Both the position numbers and the translations under genes were made by a program. This document shows positions 1-10,900 of a stretch of DNA of 64,000 bases, in pieces. The stretch covers positions 3,709,761-3,773,760 of the forward strand of contig NC_044289.2 in the NCBI RefSeq assembly GCF_004027225.2. Direction: 5' to 3'. Below the pieces are notes generated by a model. It was not told the DNA's origin. It saw only the letters and a list, made by a program, of their open reading frames with translations, and did no database searches. This DNA comes from Strigops habroptila. Lineage: Eukaryota; Chordata; Aves; Psittaciformes; Psittacidae. Within the stretch, counting starts at the first letter, position 1. Every line of letters starts with the position of its first letter.

Positions 1-53
1 TCTGTAACTGCATTGAGCACTGAAGAGTCACTGTCCTCTGCTCTTTTCAGTGC

Positions 54-80
54 ATTTATTTTATTTATTTATTTTTTTAA
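54..80. repeat. (TTTA)n low-complexity tract
   Basis: A short run of TTTA/TTTTA units ends in a T-tract. It is simple sequence with no sign of a mobile-element tail next to it. Confidence 0.7.
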
Positions 81-1925
81 CCAGTCACTTCTGGGACCTT
101 TCCCCCATCACTCACAGTGAAAATTCCACAGGGACTTTCAAAAGACTTCTGGAAATGGGAGTTTGTACTGGCTGTTTCTGGGTATTTCACATAACTCTAG
201 CCTGGGTTGCAGTGATTTTGTTAGAAATAAACCAACCATTCAAGGGAGGAGTGTGAAATTATTTTGCCACTTCCCCTATAGGGTATCCCATATTTAAAAT
301 CAAAGAAGTAAAACTTTCACTGGTGTGTTGTTGAGTAGAAGACACAAAGACTTTTGTGCCCTTTCTGCCTGGCTTCATCTCTGCCATGGCAGAGGACGTT
401 GCTAGCAGGAAAGCTTTTCCTAGTGGATTGATGCAATTGTTCATGTGTGGTAATGTCCACAAGGACAATCATCCTGAGCATGGGAGTATTTACATGGACC
501 TTACTAGTTCCCACAGTTCACTGGTTAAAACATTCCCCCAATACATCAGGCATGCAAATGGTGTCTTTTGCTTGAAGGGACATCTATCGTGGCACAGCTC
601 CCACTACCAGCACAACTATCTCACCACCCCAGCCCTGGTGGTGAGATGTTCACCAGCTCTCCCAGGACACCAGACCGCTGTGCTGATTCCCTTATAATGC
701 TTCTCCATGCTTAATACTAACACCTCCTGGGATCCCAGAGAGGGCTCAGCTGTGCTAATGAGAAGGTGTCACAGTTCAGTAAGCGCCTGACTTGCTAAGG
801 CAAACAAAGTATTGGCTGGAACTAATGCAGCAAAAGATGGCCCTGCTGTCCTTTCTATTTTATGTATTATTTCTCTTTGCCAGCCAAGCTGCCTGTGCTA
901 CAGGTTTTGGATCCCTTCAGCTGCATGGAAGGGCACATGATTTATTAAGATTGGAAAGCTTGCAGACAAAAACGGCTGTGAAATTATTTTGTATCTGACA
1001 CAATCATTAGTAGTATTATTTCTTCTAGAGCAGGGAAGGACACTTATAAAACATCTAACAAGCTGCTAAGGAGATTGCCTAAAGCAGTGATCTTCAGAAT
1101 GTGCCTATTCTTCCATGCTCTATCCATATTTCAAACTCCAGTTTCTTTTTATGAATGAAACTTCAACTGATATTTCTGAGGGGTGTTTCTGACAGTTTAG
1201 AGGGAACCCTCTTCAAATATTGGTCCTATGTTACCTGCTGATAGCATGATACAGAGGTGATTGAAAGTGCAATCTGAGCAAGTGTGCTGTAGAGCAGAGA
1301 GGCATCCAGACCTCCTGTTTTCCTTTGTGCACAAGTCCTCCAGATCCATCTTCCACACTGAAACAGAGCACAGTTAACTACACATCAATCTCCATGCTAA
1401 GGATGCTGTTGGAGGGGTTTGGATGGTCTCGTATGGGTAACCTGCTATTGCCTGCTTCAGTTAGTTGCCCAGTGGTCCAGCCCGCAGGGAAGTCCTGGTT
1501 CAGCTGAGAGGGATGCTGGTGGAAGGCAGCTAGTGGCACCTTCTCAGGGAGCAGGCACCTATTTCAGACAGTTGCTGTATGTAGTTTGCCCAGGTATCAG
1601 GAGAAGGAGCAAGATTTGGTGTGCATAGAGCTCAGCTTGCCCTCCTGACAGCTCTGCTTACGTGCCCAAGTTGAGCTCTTGCATCAGCACATCACCCCAT
1701 CAGAGACTGAACGTGACTCCTGGAGGGAGGCAAATCCAAGAACTTGGAAACTGGTGCTGGCCAGATCTGCACAGAGAAACTATTTCTCTGATTAAGGGGG
1801 CTGTGGCTTTGACTTGAGCAGGAACTGCCTTTCTAATGGCAAGTGTGGAGTTTGTTATCAGAAATCCCCAGCTCTCATCTGGCACTTTTCATCAGCAGAG
1901 CACAAAACATGTTGTGGAAAAAGGT
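81..1925. other. Non-coding stretch, nothing recognised
   Basis: Only short, unrelated open frames occur here, with no splice-linked coding pattern, no CR1 match and no RNA gene that I can recognise. It is treated as intergenic DNA upstream of the perilipin gene. Confidence 0.55.
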
Positions 1926-2065
1926 CAAAATCATGATCACCATTTTAAAGATGGAGAAGCTGAGACACAGAGCCCAACAGCCTCAGAGAAAGTCATCCCA
2001 CAGGCAGCTGGCAGAACTGAGGGCAGAGTCCCACAGTCCCCAAGTCCAGCCCAGTGCTCCAGCCT
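1926..2065 (+). repeat. Probable MIR/CORE-SINE-type ancient SINE relic
   Basis: The stretch around 1938-1970 reads CCATTTTAAAGATGGAGAAG followed by a CTGAGACACAGAG block. This is the hallmark of MIR-type elements (usual form: CCATTTTACAGATGAGGAAA then CTGAGGCACAGAG). About 40 bp further come GGCAGAACTGAGGGCAGAGT and a CCAGTGCTCC end, which match the later part of the MIR consensus in order and spacing. The call rests on remembered consensus features, not on a search. The 152-codon open frame crossing it is not taken as a gene. Confidence 0.6.
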
Positions 2066-3440
2066 CCCTATTCCCATCATTAGCACTGGGAAGACTACCT
2101 CTAATTGGTGTCAATTGGTGATTGAAAGTGGAAGGAGCTGTCGTCATGGATACAGCATCTGCAGGCTCTACTCTGCCTTGGTGGGAGCCCTGCTCTTCCA
2201 CAATAGCTCTGTGGTCTTCAAACACCAGTGCAATAATGAGCACAGAAAGAGTGATTCGTTTGCAACCAGTGCAAATGCTCACTGTGTAATATAGATAATA
2301 AACTGTTAGCTGTGACCCTCTTAGATTAACTGAGCTGGTTGATTCACTGATTTCTCCAGCACCAACTGGAGCAGACCGTCAGGACCTGTTGGATCAGTTA
2401 CCTCCTGTAACTTACCTACAGGATTTACACTCCCTGTTTGCTCTTCATAGCACAGCAGCACCCGTATTCTCCCTGTTCCCACCTTGGGTAGTGTCTTTCC
2501 CTCCCAATAGTTGTCCCTGCCTGTGCATTCCTATATGTACAAAGACACACGGGCTCTGAGCAGCAAAAGAAAGGGACTTGCTTAGTAAATAGTTAAACCA
2601 ACCAGAGCCGTAAGGGACTTCCAGACTCTTGTGATTTACCGTTTCTGGCCTCACTCCTGGTGGACCTCCCTTCTCTGGCTCTGGGGGGCGAAGGCAGTTT
2701 GACACTTCTCTGTACATTGTTCCAGGGCTTGATACCTTTCCTGTGACACTTTTGACTCATGCTTCGCAAAAGCGGTGAAATGTGCAACCATCTTGCCTTT
2801 GGTCACCTCCATTCCAGCAGCCATCAGCCTTCTCCTTCTCCTCAAGATAGCACAACATGGCTGTCCTATGTTATATGGAGGATCTATAGCTAGATCCTCC
2901 ACTTGAAGGAAAGTGGATTGCCTGAGCAGGAAGGTACAAGTCAGATCAGACCTGAAAGTACACACTGGTCTAACCTGGCTACTTGTCAGCCTTATGCAGC
3001 GACTGTTCACCCTTATGGACCCTGGGGAAGACATAGAGAGACCAGGCTCTCTGGGGACTTCAAGATGAGAAACTTGAGTTCCAACACTTCTAAGATTAGG
3101 CAGCAGCTGAGCAGCCACTTCTGTCATTAGACATTAAACCCCAGCAGGTAAAAGCAATAGGAATCCCACATTAGGTGTGAAGTCCTCTTCTGCATTTGTT
3201 TTACTATATTTCATTTTCTTTTCTGGTTATTGTTTCTCTTCAAAAAGAGAAACAAAACTAATTGCCATTTCCAGATGGTGTGTGATCTGAGGCAGCATCA
3301 TAGAAGGTGCATGCTCCATGCCAGTAATACCTCTCATCTTCCAGGAGCCTCCAAAGGGAGCTCCTCTACACAGGGCAAGGTGTAGAGATACCTGCCTGAT
3401 TGCAGAGTAATCAACAAGCCACAACAGGGGCCATCTGCCA
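2066..3440. other. Non-coding stretch upstream of the perilipin promoter
   Basis: Nothing here could be identified. A 158-codon open frame lies on the minus strand (2651-3127), but it has no recognisable domain, overlaps other open frames and has a basic low-complexity patch, so it is not called as a gene. Confidence 0.5.
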
Positions 3441-3453
3441 CATTCCACCTCTA

Positions 3454-3550
3454 ATTGGCCAGGACAGAGCCTGGCTCCTTTCTGCTGCTTCCCAGAGCTG
3501 CCACTCACTGGGGGTCCCTCCTTACCCTACTTCCCCAGCCAGTATAAAAA
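3454..3550 (+). promoter_or_regulatory. Core promoter of the PLIN3-like gene (inverted CCAAT box plus TATA box)
   Basis: A TATA box (TATAAAAA) lies at 3543-3550. An inverted CCAAT box (ATTGG) lies at 3454-3458, about 85 bp upstream, a classical spacing. Transcription would be expected to start near 3570-3575. The next good GT donor downstream is at 3633-3634, consistent with a short non-coding first exon that splices to the acceptor at 4270-4271. The assignment is inferred from spacing and position; no other TATA/CCAAT pair is placed to serve the gene. Confidence 0.6.
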
Positions 3551-3572
3551 GGCAGAGCAGGACTAATGGAGC

Positions 3573-3632
3573 ATGGTGTGGTGACAGGTTCTTTCTTGCT
3601 GGTCATCTGCTTGCCTCCAACAGGGCAGAAAG
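3573..3632 (+). other. Probable 5' UTR exon 1 of the PLIN3-like gene
   Basis: The proposed exon runs from the predicted start about 30 bp after the TATA box to an AAAG|GTAGTG donor. Splicing to 4272 would place the ATG at 4277 only five bases into exon 2, an arrangement typical of perilipin genes with a non-coding first exon. Both ends are inferred. The start could shift by several bases, and an ATG at 3573 would give only a four-codon open frame (Met-Val-Trp-stop). Confidence 0.45.
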
Positions 3633-4276
3633 GTAGTGTTCTCACATGTTTGGTGGTGGTTTTTTCCCAGGTGTTAGGGCTTTAAATGCTCTATAAACTC
3701 CTGGTTTGTGTTTAGGTGCTTCTTACCTGGCTTAATTATGGAATAGGCTTAGTCTTAACTAACACAAAGTTGTTTGTGATTGTGCCTGAGAGGTTAGACA
3801 CAGCCTGTGCTGGTTTCAAGTGAGAAGCTGGTTCTGCCTGGGATGTGTTAATAGCAGCAGGGTAGCTTCTTGGGCTGCTTTATTTTTCTGGTTCTGCTGT
3901 TACTATCTCTCTAAGGTGAGATTTCCTCAAAGGGGAGGAAGGAGGAATCCAGTGCTTCTAAGTATGTTGACAATGGGCATTATAACCTCTCTTACAAGAG
4001 CTCTCCTGGGTGAGGAAAGGTTTTGTTCTCCTCACTTCTCTGGTTATCATAAACCATGTGAAACCTAAGTACTAGGCAGCTTTGCAAGTAGCACAGGTCC
4101 TTTCCTTCAGTGATGGGAATAAGCCCATTGTGGGAGTCTTCTCATAATGGGTAGTAAAGGAACTTCTCCCTATAATGTGGTCAGAGGGATGTGTCCCCTG
4201 GGAAGGTGAATTCCTCTGGAGGCTCCCTGTCTTTTCCTCTTCCTAAAACTGTGGTGCTACTTGCATTTCAGCTGCA

Positions 4277-7200
4277 ATGGCCTCTGCTATGCCTGACAAA
4301 GAGGAAGCTGCCAAGAGCTCCCTGGAGGTGAAGGAAGAGGAGCAGAAGGTAAATGCTCCATGGGAGATGTATGGGGTGGCAGCTCCTGAGTGCAGGTATG
4401 AGGAGGTGGCTCCTCTGTGGTGCTAAATCTCCACAGAAGCTCAGGCTGTGCCCTCCAGCTTCTCTGGAAACTTGTGGTAGCATAGCCAAAAAAGTAGGCC
4501 TGAAGACCTCATATGTAACCTGCTAGGCTAAGCAAAATAGCTTGGTTTTTAGCTAGGAAAGATGTTTCTGTACCTCTGTAGGTACAGGCTTGCTGCAGGC
4601 AGTACTTCTACAGAAACTCTCCCATGTTGAGCAGCCCTGAAGCTCCTTTGCTTTACTCCCATGACCAGCAGCATCCTTCTTGAAAATTAATATAATGTCT
4701 GTCAACTTAAAGCCAACTTGATCCTGTCTGATGATGCTTTTCTGGAGTATTAGCTTGTTAAATAGCTATGCCAAATGAATTAGAGCTGGTTATGGGTACG
4801 GAAGTGTTGAGGTTGCCCACAAACTCAGCTGTCACTTGGGTAGCATTGTGCTAAAGGAAGACCTTTCTAGAATGGACCAATGCTCCACAGCTTGTTTCAC
4901 AACTGAGTTGTAGATTTTAAAGCAAATGTCCAAACAACGAAGCCTTGCTGCTTCAACCAGACTGGGTGGCTTGAACAGAATCTACGTAGGAAGGACAGGT
5001 TTGCAAGTTTCATGGCTTTATCTTTTATGTTCTAGGATGCCGTAAATCAGGTGGCTAGCCTGACTTTGGTCAGCTCTGCCTGTGACATGGTTTCTACAGC
5101 TTACACCTCCACAAAGGAGAGCCACCCCTACATCGGATCTGTGTGTGCTGCAGCAGAGAAAGGAGTGAAGAGTGTAACTGAAGCCACAGCCAGCTGTGTG
5201 CAGCCAGTTCTGACTACACTGGAGCCTCATGGTAATGCCTTGTGCAAGAACAGGTTTGAGCCTGCCTGATAACATAGTCTGTGGCAGGCCTGAATTCACA
5301 CTAAGCCCGGAGAGCGCACCTCCTTCTGTCAGTTACTATGTGATCCTGGATCCTCGGGATGTGGAGGCTTGGGCACAGATGGTGGCTATGCTTGTACAAG
5401 TGAGAATTGGCCGCTATCAAAGTGAACAGATCTACGAGGCGCCCAAGACAAGCAGCTCTACAGAGTCAGCCTCTAACAGACCTGACCTGGTGGTGTGAAT
5501 GGAGAGTTTCATAGAATCCCAGACTGGTTTGGGTTGGAAGGGACCTTAAAGCTCCTCCAGTTCCAACCCCCTGCCATGGGCAGGGACACCTTCCACTAGA
5601 GCAGGTTGCTCCAAGCCCCTGTGTCCAACCTGGCCTTGAACACTGCCAGGAATGGGGCAGCCACAGCTTCTCTGGGCACCCTGTGCCAGTGCCTCAGCAC
5701 CCTCACAGGGAAGAACTTCTGCCTAATATCTAATCTTCATCTAGGCTCCCTGCAGTACAACATCTTGGGAAGGTGGAACTTGAGATGGGATTCCAGAAAA
5801 ACAGGGTTTGACACTTTCTTTTTCCCTCTTCAGTTGCTGTGGCCAGTGAGTATGCCTCCAAGGGCTTGGATAAACTAGGGGAAAAGATCCCACTCCTTCA
5901 AAAGCCAATGGAACAGGTAAGAATCAAAGGCTTTCCCTGGCTGGCAGAGGGGCCTTGCAGGTTCTTGCAGGGTTTCTAACCTTGGGAGCAAAGTAGGTTC
6001 TTACATCATGAATGAACTACCCCTAGGTGCATAGGGCAAGCTCCTACAGGAGTAAATACTTGGCAGAGACTATGGTGTTGCCTTGGTGCAATTCATGATT
6101 GTAGTGTACTACATGACTCAATCCCTTATTTGACCTGTCTCCTCTTCCACAGGTTATCTCTGACACAAAAGAGCTGGTATCATCCAGAGTGGCTGATGCA
6201 AAGGATGCTGTGAGCAGCAAAGTGATGGAGGTGATAGATGTAACTAAGGAGACTCTTCAGAGCAGCATAGAGGCTGCCAGGTCTGCAGTGACCAGCAGTG
6301 TGGGGATGGTTATGGACTCTGGAGTGAGCCAGACAGCCGTAAGCGGAGCAGAAGCTGTCCTGGGGGTGACAGAAGACAGCTCTCTCCCTATGGGAAATGA
6401 AGAACTAGGTAAGGAAACTGTATATGTGACTACTTGTGATGGGAACCATCAAACTGGGGATGGCCAGCCCCATTCTGCAATTGGTTACTCTGGAATGGGG
6501 CTAATGAGAAACGCCATGCTGGAGCCTACCTGTCTCCTAGTCTAGGATTTCCTGATACTTATTTTCTCTGTGTAGTAAACATCTCTGCTCAGCCTCTTGC
6601 AGACACTACATCTTTCTTTCAGCCAAACTGGCAGTATCTGAAGAGGGTGCAGACACAATGCCTGTGGAGCAGCAGCAGGAGAAGAGGAGGTACTTCGTGC
6701 GGTTGAGGTCTCTCCCTGATGAACTTCGTCTGTTTGCCTACCTGCACTCAACAGACAAAATGAAGCAGGTCTGGCAGGGCATGCAGGAGGCCCTTGCACA
6801 GCTTCACTCCATCATTGACCTGGTAGGTTGAGCCCAGTTTCCTGGAAGGAGAGGGACCGAATGGTTGGTTTGGTGTCAACTTCAATGCTATGATAAAGAG
6901 CTATGCTGTTCACCAGCAGATCTGTCTTGATGCTCTGATCTTCCCTTGCCACAGATTGAAGTGTTTAAGCAAGGATTTAACCAAAAGCTTCAGGAGCAGC
7001 AGGAGAAACTACACCAGATGTGGCTGGACTGGAGTAGAAAGTCTTCCAAAGAGGGTGGAGACAACAGCTCTGCAGAGCCAGAGGTATGTCCCTGGGCAGG
7101 CAAGTAAAGGGCTCTGGGCATCCCCTTGTTAAAGTAACTCATCCTCTGATTTTTGTCCTTTCTGCCTCCTCCCAGGAGATGGAGTCTCTGGCCCTGCTGT

Positions 7201-7637
7201 TGGCATGTAGTATCACACAGCAGCTACAAATCACCTGCTGTAAAGTAGTGTCTGCAATCCAAGGTCTTCCCTCGAGCCTTCAGGATAAGGTGAAACTACT
7301 TCTTACTAACACAGAGGAGCTTCATGCTTCTTTCTCAGCAGCAAAATCCTTTCAGGACTTGTCCAGCAGTATCTTGACCCAGAACCAGAGGAAGCTGGCT
7401 GTGATCCATGAGTACATGGAGGAGCTGCTGGACTACCTGAAGAACAACATACCTCTATCCTGGCTGGTGGGACCCTTCTCCCCCAGGGAGGAGAGGGAAA
7501 TGTCACAGGAGGATGAACCCTTGCAGGAGGAGGGGGCAGAGACAGCAGGAGCAGGGCATCATGAGGCTTCTGCAACTCATGTAAAGGATAAGGCTGTGAG
7601 TACAGAAGTGGAATCTCCCATGTCACATCTTGGATGA
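4277..7637 (+). CDS. PLIN3: Perilipin, PLIN3/TIP47-like lipid-droplet coat protein (7 coding exons)
   Basis: Coding exons, all bounded by AG/GT: 4277-4348, 5036-5231, 5834-5916, 6153-6408, 6623-6822, 6955-7083 and 7176-7637 (stop TGA). Reading frame is kept across every junction, giving 465 residues against about 435 in human PLIN2/PLIN3. Domains in order: an acidic leader (1-24); the PAT region (about 25-116, with VASLTLVSSACDMVSTAY and the ASEYASKGLDKL block); an amphipathic 11-mer-type region (about 118-190, with DTKELVSSRV); and a C-terminal helix bundle (about 215-415, including YFVRLRSL, EKLHQMWLDW, FQDLSSSIL and the WLVGPF motif at 408-413). TKELVSS, EKLHQMWL and QDLSSSIL favour PLIN3 over PLIN2. 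Family role: exchangeable coat protein that moves from cytosol to nascent lipid droplets. Oddities: the region between the 11-mers and the helix bundle is shorter than in mammals, and a hydrophilic tail of about 50 residues, its first half strongly acidic, follows WLVGPF. Whether this is the PLIN3 ortholog or an avian paralog is not settled; the gene-poor surroundings leave room for a paralog. Confidence 0.9.
5508..5760 (-). mobile_element. CR1 LINE 3' fragment, antisense in intron 2 of the PLIN3-like gene
   Basis: The + strand reads CATAGAATCCCAGACTGGTT and continues through the typical CR1 3'-terminal sequence (GGGACCTTAAAGCTCC, CAACCTGGCCTTGAACACTG, GGGAAGAACTTCTGCC). The element therefore lies on the minus strand with its 3' end at about 5508. 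It is 5'-truncated, as most avian CR1 copies are, and lies entirely inside the intron at 5232-5833. Confidence 0.92.
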
Positions 7638-7646
7638 TTATTGGTG

Positions 7647-7652
7647 AATAAA
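7647..7652 (+). terminator. AATAAA poly(A) signal directly after the PLIN3-like stop
   Basis: An exact AATAAA begins 9 bases after the stop codon. It could yield a transcript with a very short 3' UTR. The second signal at 7914 is in a more usual position, so use of this one is uncertain. Confidence 0.4.
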
Positions 7653-7913
7653 TCCTTAGGAGCTTCTAAGGAAGGTGGTGGAAGTAGCAGGGCCGCTCTT
7701 AGGTGCTTGTAGTTGCCTTCAGGAATGCTAGGAACACTGAAGCTCTGCAATGCTGCCACATCCCTAGCAAGCTATGGTATGTCCTTCACCAGTGTATCCA
7801 GGCACTGCTTATGTTCAATATAATGATTGCTGTTGATCTTAAACCTTCAGCTAGTATACAGTGTAAAGAATTGTCTTCCTAAAAGCTGCTTGTACTAGGT
7901 CATAACTGCTGAA

Positions 7914-7919
7914 AATAAA
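7914..7919 (+). terminator. AATAAA poly(A) signal, probable main 3' end of the PLIN3-like gene
   Basis: An exact AATAAA lies about 280 bases past the stop. It gives a 3' UTR of roughly 300 bases with cleavage expected near 7930-7940. Called from motif and position only. Confidence 0.6.
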
Positions 7920-7939
7920 ACTACTGCATGCAAAAATCC

Positions 7940-10900
7940 TTCCTGACTCTAGCTTCTCCTGGAGAAACTCTGCAAGAGTGAGTATTGCTCAAGAGAGGTG
8001 AACTGTGCTTGTCCAAGCTGATAGTGCAGTCAGGAATGCAATAACTGGTGAGAAGTCAGTGGTGCAGTAAGGATTACAGCTGATAAGCCCTGCCACTGCC
8101 CTGAGAAGTAGGAAGCTGTAATTCCTTCTCACTCCCAAGCTGTATGTGCCCTCCTGGCACTTTGCAAGGCTTGGAGAAGCTGTGGGAAGCTGTGAGGATG
8201 CTGTCATCTTTTGTTATCAGTCCACTTGGGTCTAATTCTCCTCCTGTAGCTGCCTGTTAGTACCTGGTGAAGACATCAGTCTGTTGTGGGGCAGTGGTGG
8301 GCTGCAGAAGTATTAAAGGCTGATGGACAAAATGCCTTTTGAACTTCTAAATGAAAATGCCTGCTCCTTGCTTCTTGTCTTCCTGTCTTCAAGGAAAGAA
8401 GTGGAATCTGCTCCCATATGAGTACTGCTTCTAAGCTTATCTTTTTTTTAAAGATGGTTAAAATTGTTTCATGGAGGTCAGAAACAGAGATGGGGGAGAG
8501 CAAATATAGGCTTGAAGAGGTGGAACTTTCTCCTCAAATAGAAGTGACTACTGTTCCAAGACTAGCTGTGGTTAGGAATAGTTTGACTTATTTCCTCTTA
8601 TGGTCTTATCCATGCTGCACAGACAGGAGGGGGGTAAAGTGAGAAAGGAACTGGGAATGCCCAATGGACTGGCTTTCTGCAGTGTTTAAGATGGAAACTC
8701 ATCTGAGCTCTGGCAAAGTATCCGGATTATTCTGTTCTATCCAGGCTTGTCTGACTATCCACACTTTGAGTAAATTTGGATAGAAATGTGTTGGTGATGT
8801 GAAAACCCTAGACAAACACTTTGGTGGGGAAGACATGCTTTGACGTGTCCCTTTTGGCTCTCAGTGGCCCTTGGGAATGATGTAGTGTTCCTTGATGCTG
8901 ATAATTATAGCCCAAGTGATTATATCTTACCCTCCACTACTGCTGTTCCTCCCTGCTTCTGCTGTGGTCACATGTGATAACACAGGTTGATTTGAATTTC
9001 AAATGCAATCACAGGGGCACTTGCTCCTTGTTTCCCTTTTGGTAGATGCCACCATCTCCATCTGCCAGTTTGTTTCACATTTTAATTATTTAATTCTCAT
9101 GTTCATGTACTTCTGCCTCTCTTCATTCAGTTCCTGCTGTTCTTTGTTCAAATGCCTGACTTCTAGGCCAGGCAATGTGCTGATGCTGGGTGAAGGTTAC
9201 CTTGGGCATCACTCCAAAAGGCTGTCATGTTTCATGAGTTGAGTTAGGAAGCATTAGCCAACATGTTACTGTGACCTCTAACTGGCAAGGGTAACTGCTT
9301 AAGGAGGGTTTCCGAAGCAGCTTTGTCATGAAGGCAATAGACTGGGAAACTGAAGTTCTCAGCAAGTGCTGAAAGGCAAAAGCTCTCTAGCTGCTTGCAA
9401 GGAACTTAATTTCCCCTTTCACTTCTGTGTTTCTTGACATGCTTGGATATTGTAATCTCTTTTGCAAGAGCTGTACTACTGCCTGCTGTGAAATAACACC
9501 ATGTTAAAAGGTTTGTGACCTCCCTGAAGGGCTGCTTGTGTAACTGGGGCTCTGCTCAGGCAGGAGCTGGCTGGCTCCAGCTTTTGTGTTACCCTAAGTC
9601 CCTGTGGATGGGGAACTTCAAGTCCTTTTAAAGCTGATTGGAATTGGTTTGGAATGGGATGAAGCAGCTGCCCTTGGTGCGAAAGGATGAAGATGCTGTG
9701 ATTGGCTGGTGTGGGAGCAGTATTCCTGCTGCTGCTGTCTCATGTGGGCAGGCAGGAATTCTATTTTTGTGGTTAGCACTTGGCCCTCTGCTTCCCTTTT
9801 GTAACCATCCCCATCCCTTCCCTACTGCACCTCCTTTCCTTGCATTAGAGGAGGGAACTATGTGTTCCAGAGCATGGGAGAGAAACCTGGAGGCATTTCC
9901 CTGTGCTCTGAGCTGGGTTATGCTGACCTGAAATGATCAAGTGAGACCAGTGTGGGTTTAGGAGCCCCTAAGAATATAAACTTGTTTGCTGGAGAAGGAC
10001 ACAGGTGCTTTCAGCAGCAGCATTCTGCAGTGACCTGCACTCCTAACTGGAGCACATAGCTGTTTTTCCAGCTAAAATCTTTGCTGGTGTCAGCATTCAA
10101 CTCTTCCTCCTTTCAAAGGCTCCTGCCAGAGGCCTCTTCTGGCAGGTCCTGGCAAGACTTGGAGCTGGACAGCTTTCCTTCCCTCTGTTGCCTGATGGCA
10201 GGGGAGGGAAGGAGGTCAATAAGTCTGCTTCAAATTGCCTTACAAACCAAGCGTGAACTTGTGACAATTCCAAAATGCTCTTTGCATGGCTTGTTAAAAC
10301 CCCTGATGCCTCCAGGAGTGACAGGCGTCTGACCTGATCGATAGCTCTGCTGCCCTTTATTGCTGCAAACAAGGCAAAGTACTCTGTGTGAATGCAGAGC
10401 ACTGCCAGGAAATAATTACCCTTGTTGCGATGCTTTCGGGACACTGGTGTCTGCCCCTCTGGTAATGAAAATCCATTTGCAGAAGCAGTTAGTTTACAGT
10501 ATTGACTTCCTGGTTTCCCTCCGATTCCCATATTTATTTAGCTTCAGCGATGGCTTCAGCATCTCCAGCAGTGGATTTGGAGGATAATTAACAAACTGAA
10601 TGCTGACATGGTTGGATTTTTATGCCATCCTCAGTAATGATAATTTTTGTCTATGTTAAGCTTGTTTCATAAAGTCTGATGGGAGCTTAGTGCAGGAGGC
10701 AGATTCCTGCCTGTTTCTCCTACGGACTCCTCCAGGTCCTGGAAGGCATGGTGGCATGGGAATTAAATGCAATTGTCTGGAAAGCCAAGTGAGGGCAGGA
10801 AACAATGAGGAAGGGAAGGATGTGGAGGAGTTTGAGGCTAAGGCTGGGGAGAGGAGGAGTGGGAAGGAGCGAGAGAGCTGCAAGAGGAGACACCAGGAGG

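Noticed and set aside
1836..2294. 152-codon open frame on the + strand
   Set aside because: It crosses the MIR-like relic, overlaps two other long frames, and has no recognisable domain or splice partners.
2651..3127. 158-codon open frame on the - strand upstream of the perilipin gene
   Set aside because: No domain, no matching codon pattern and no splice context; it probably arises from low stop density.
10097..10531. 144-codon minus-strand open frame
   Set aside because: Composition looks random, with no family resemblance, and it overlaps frames on the other strand.
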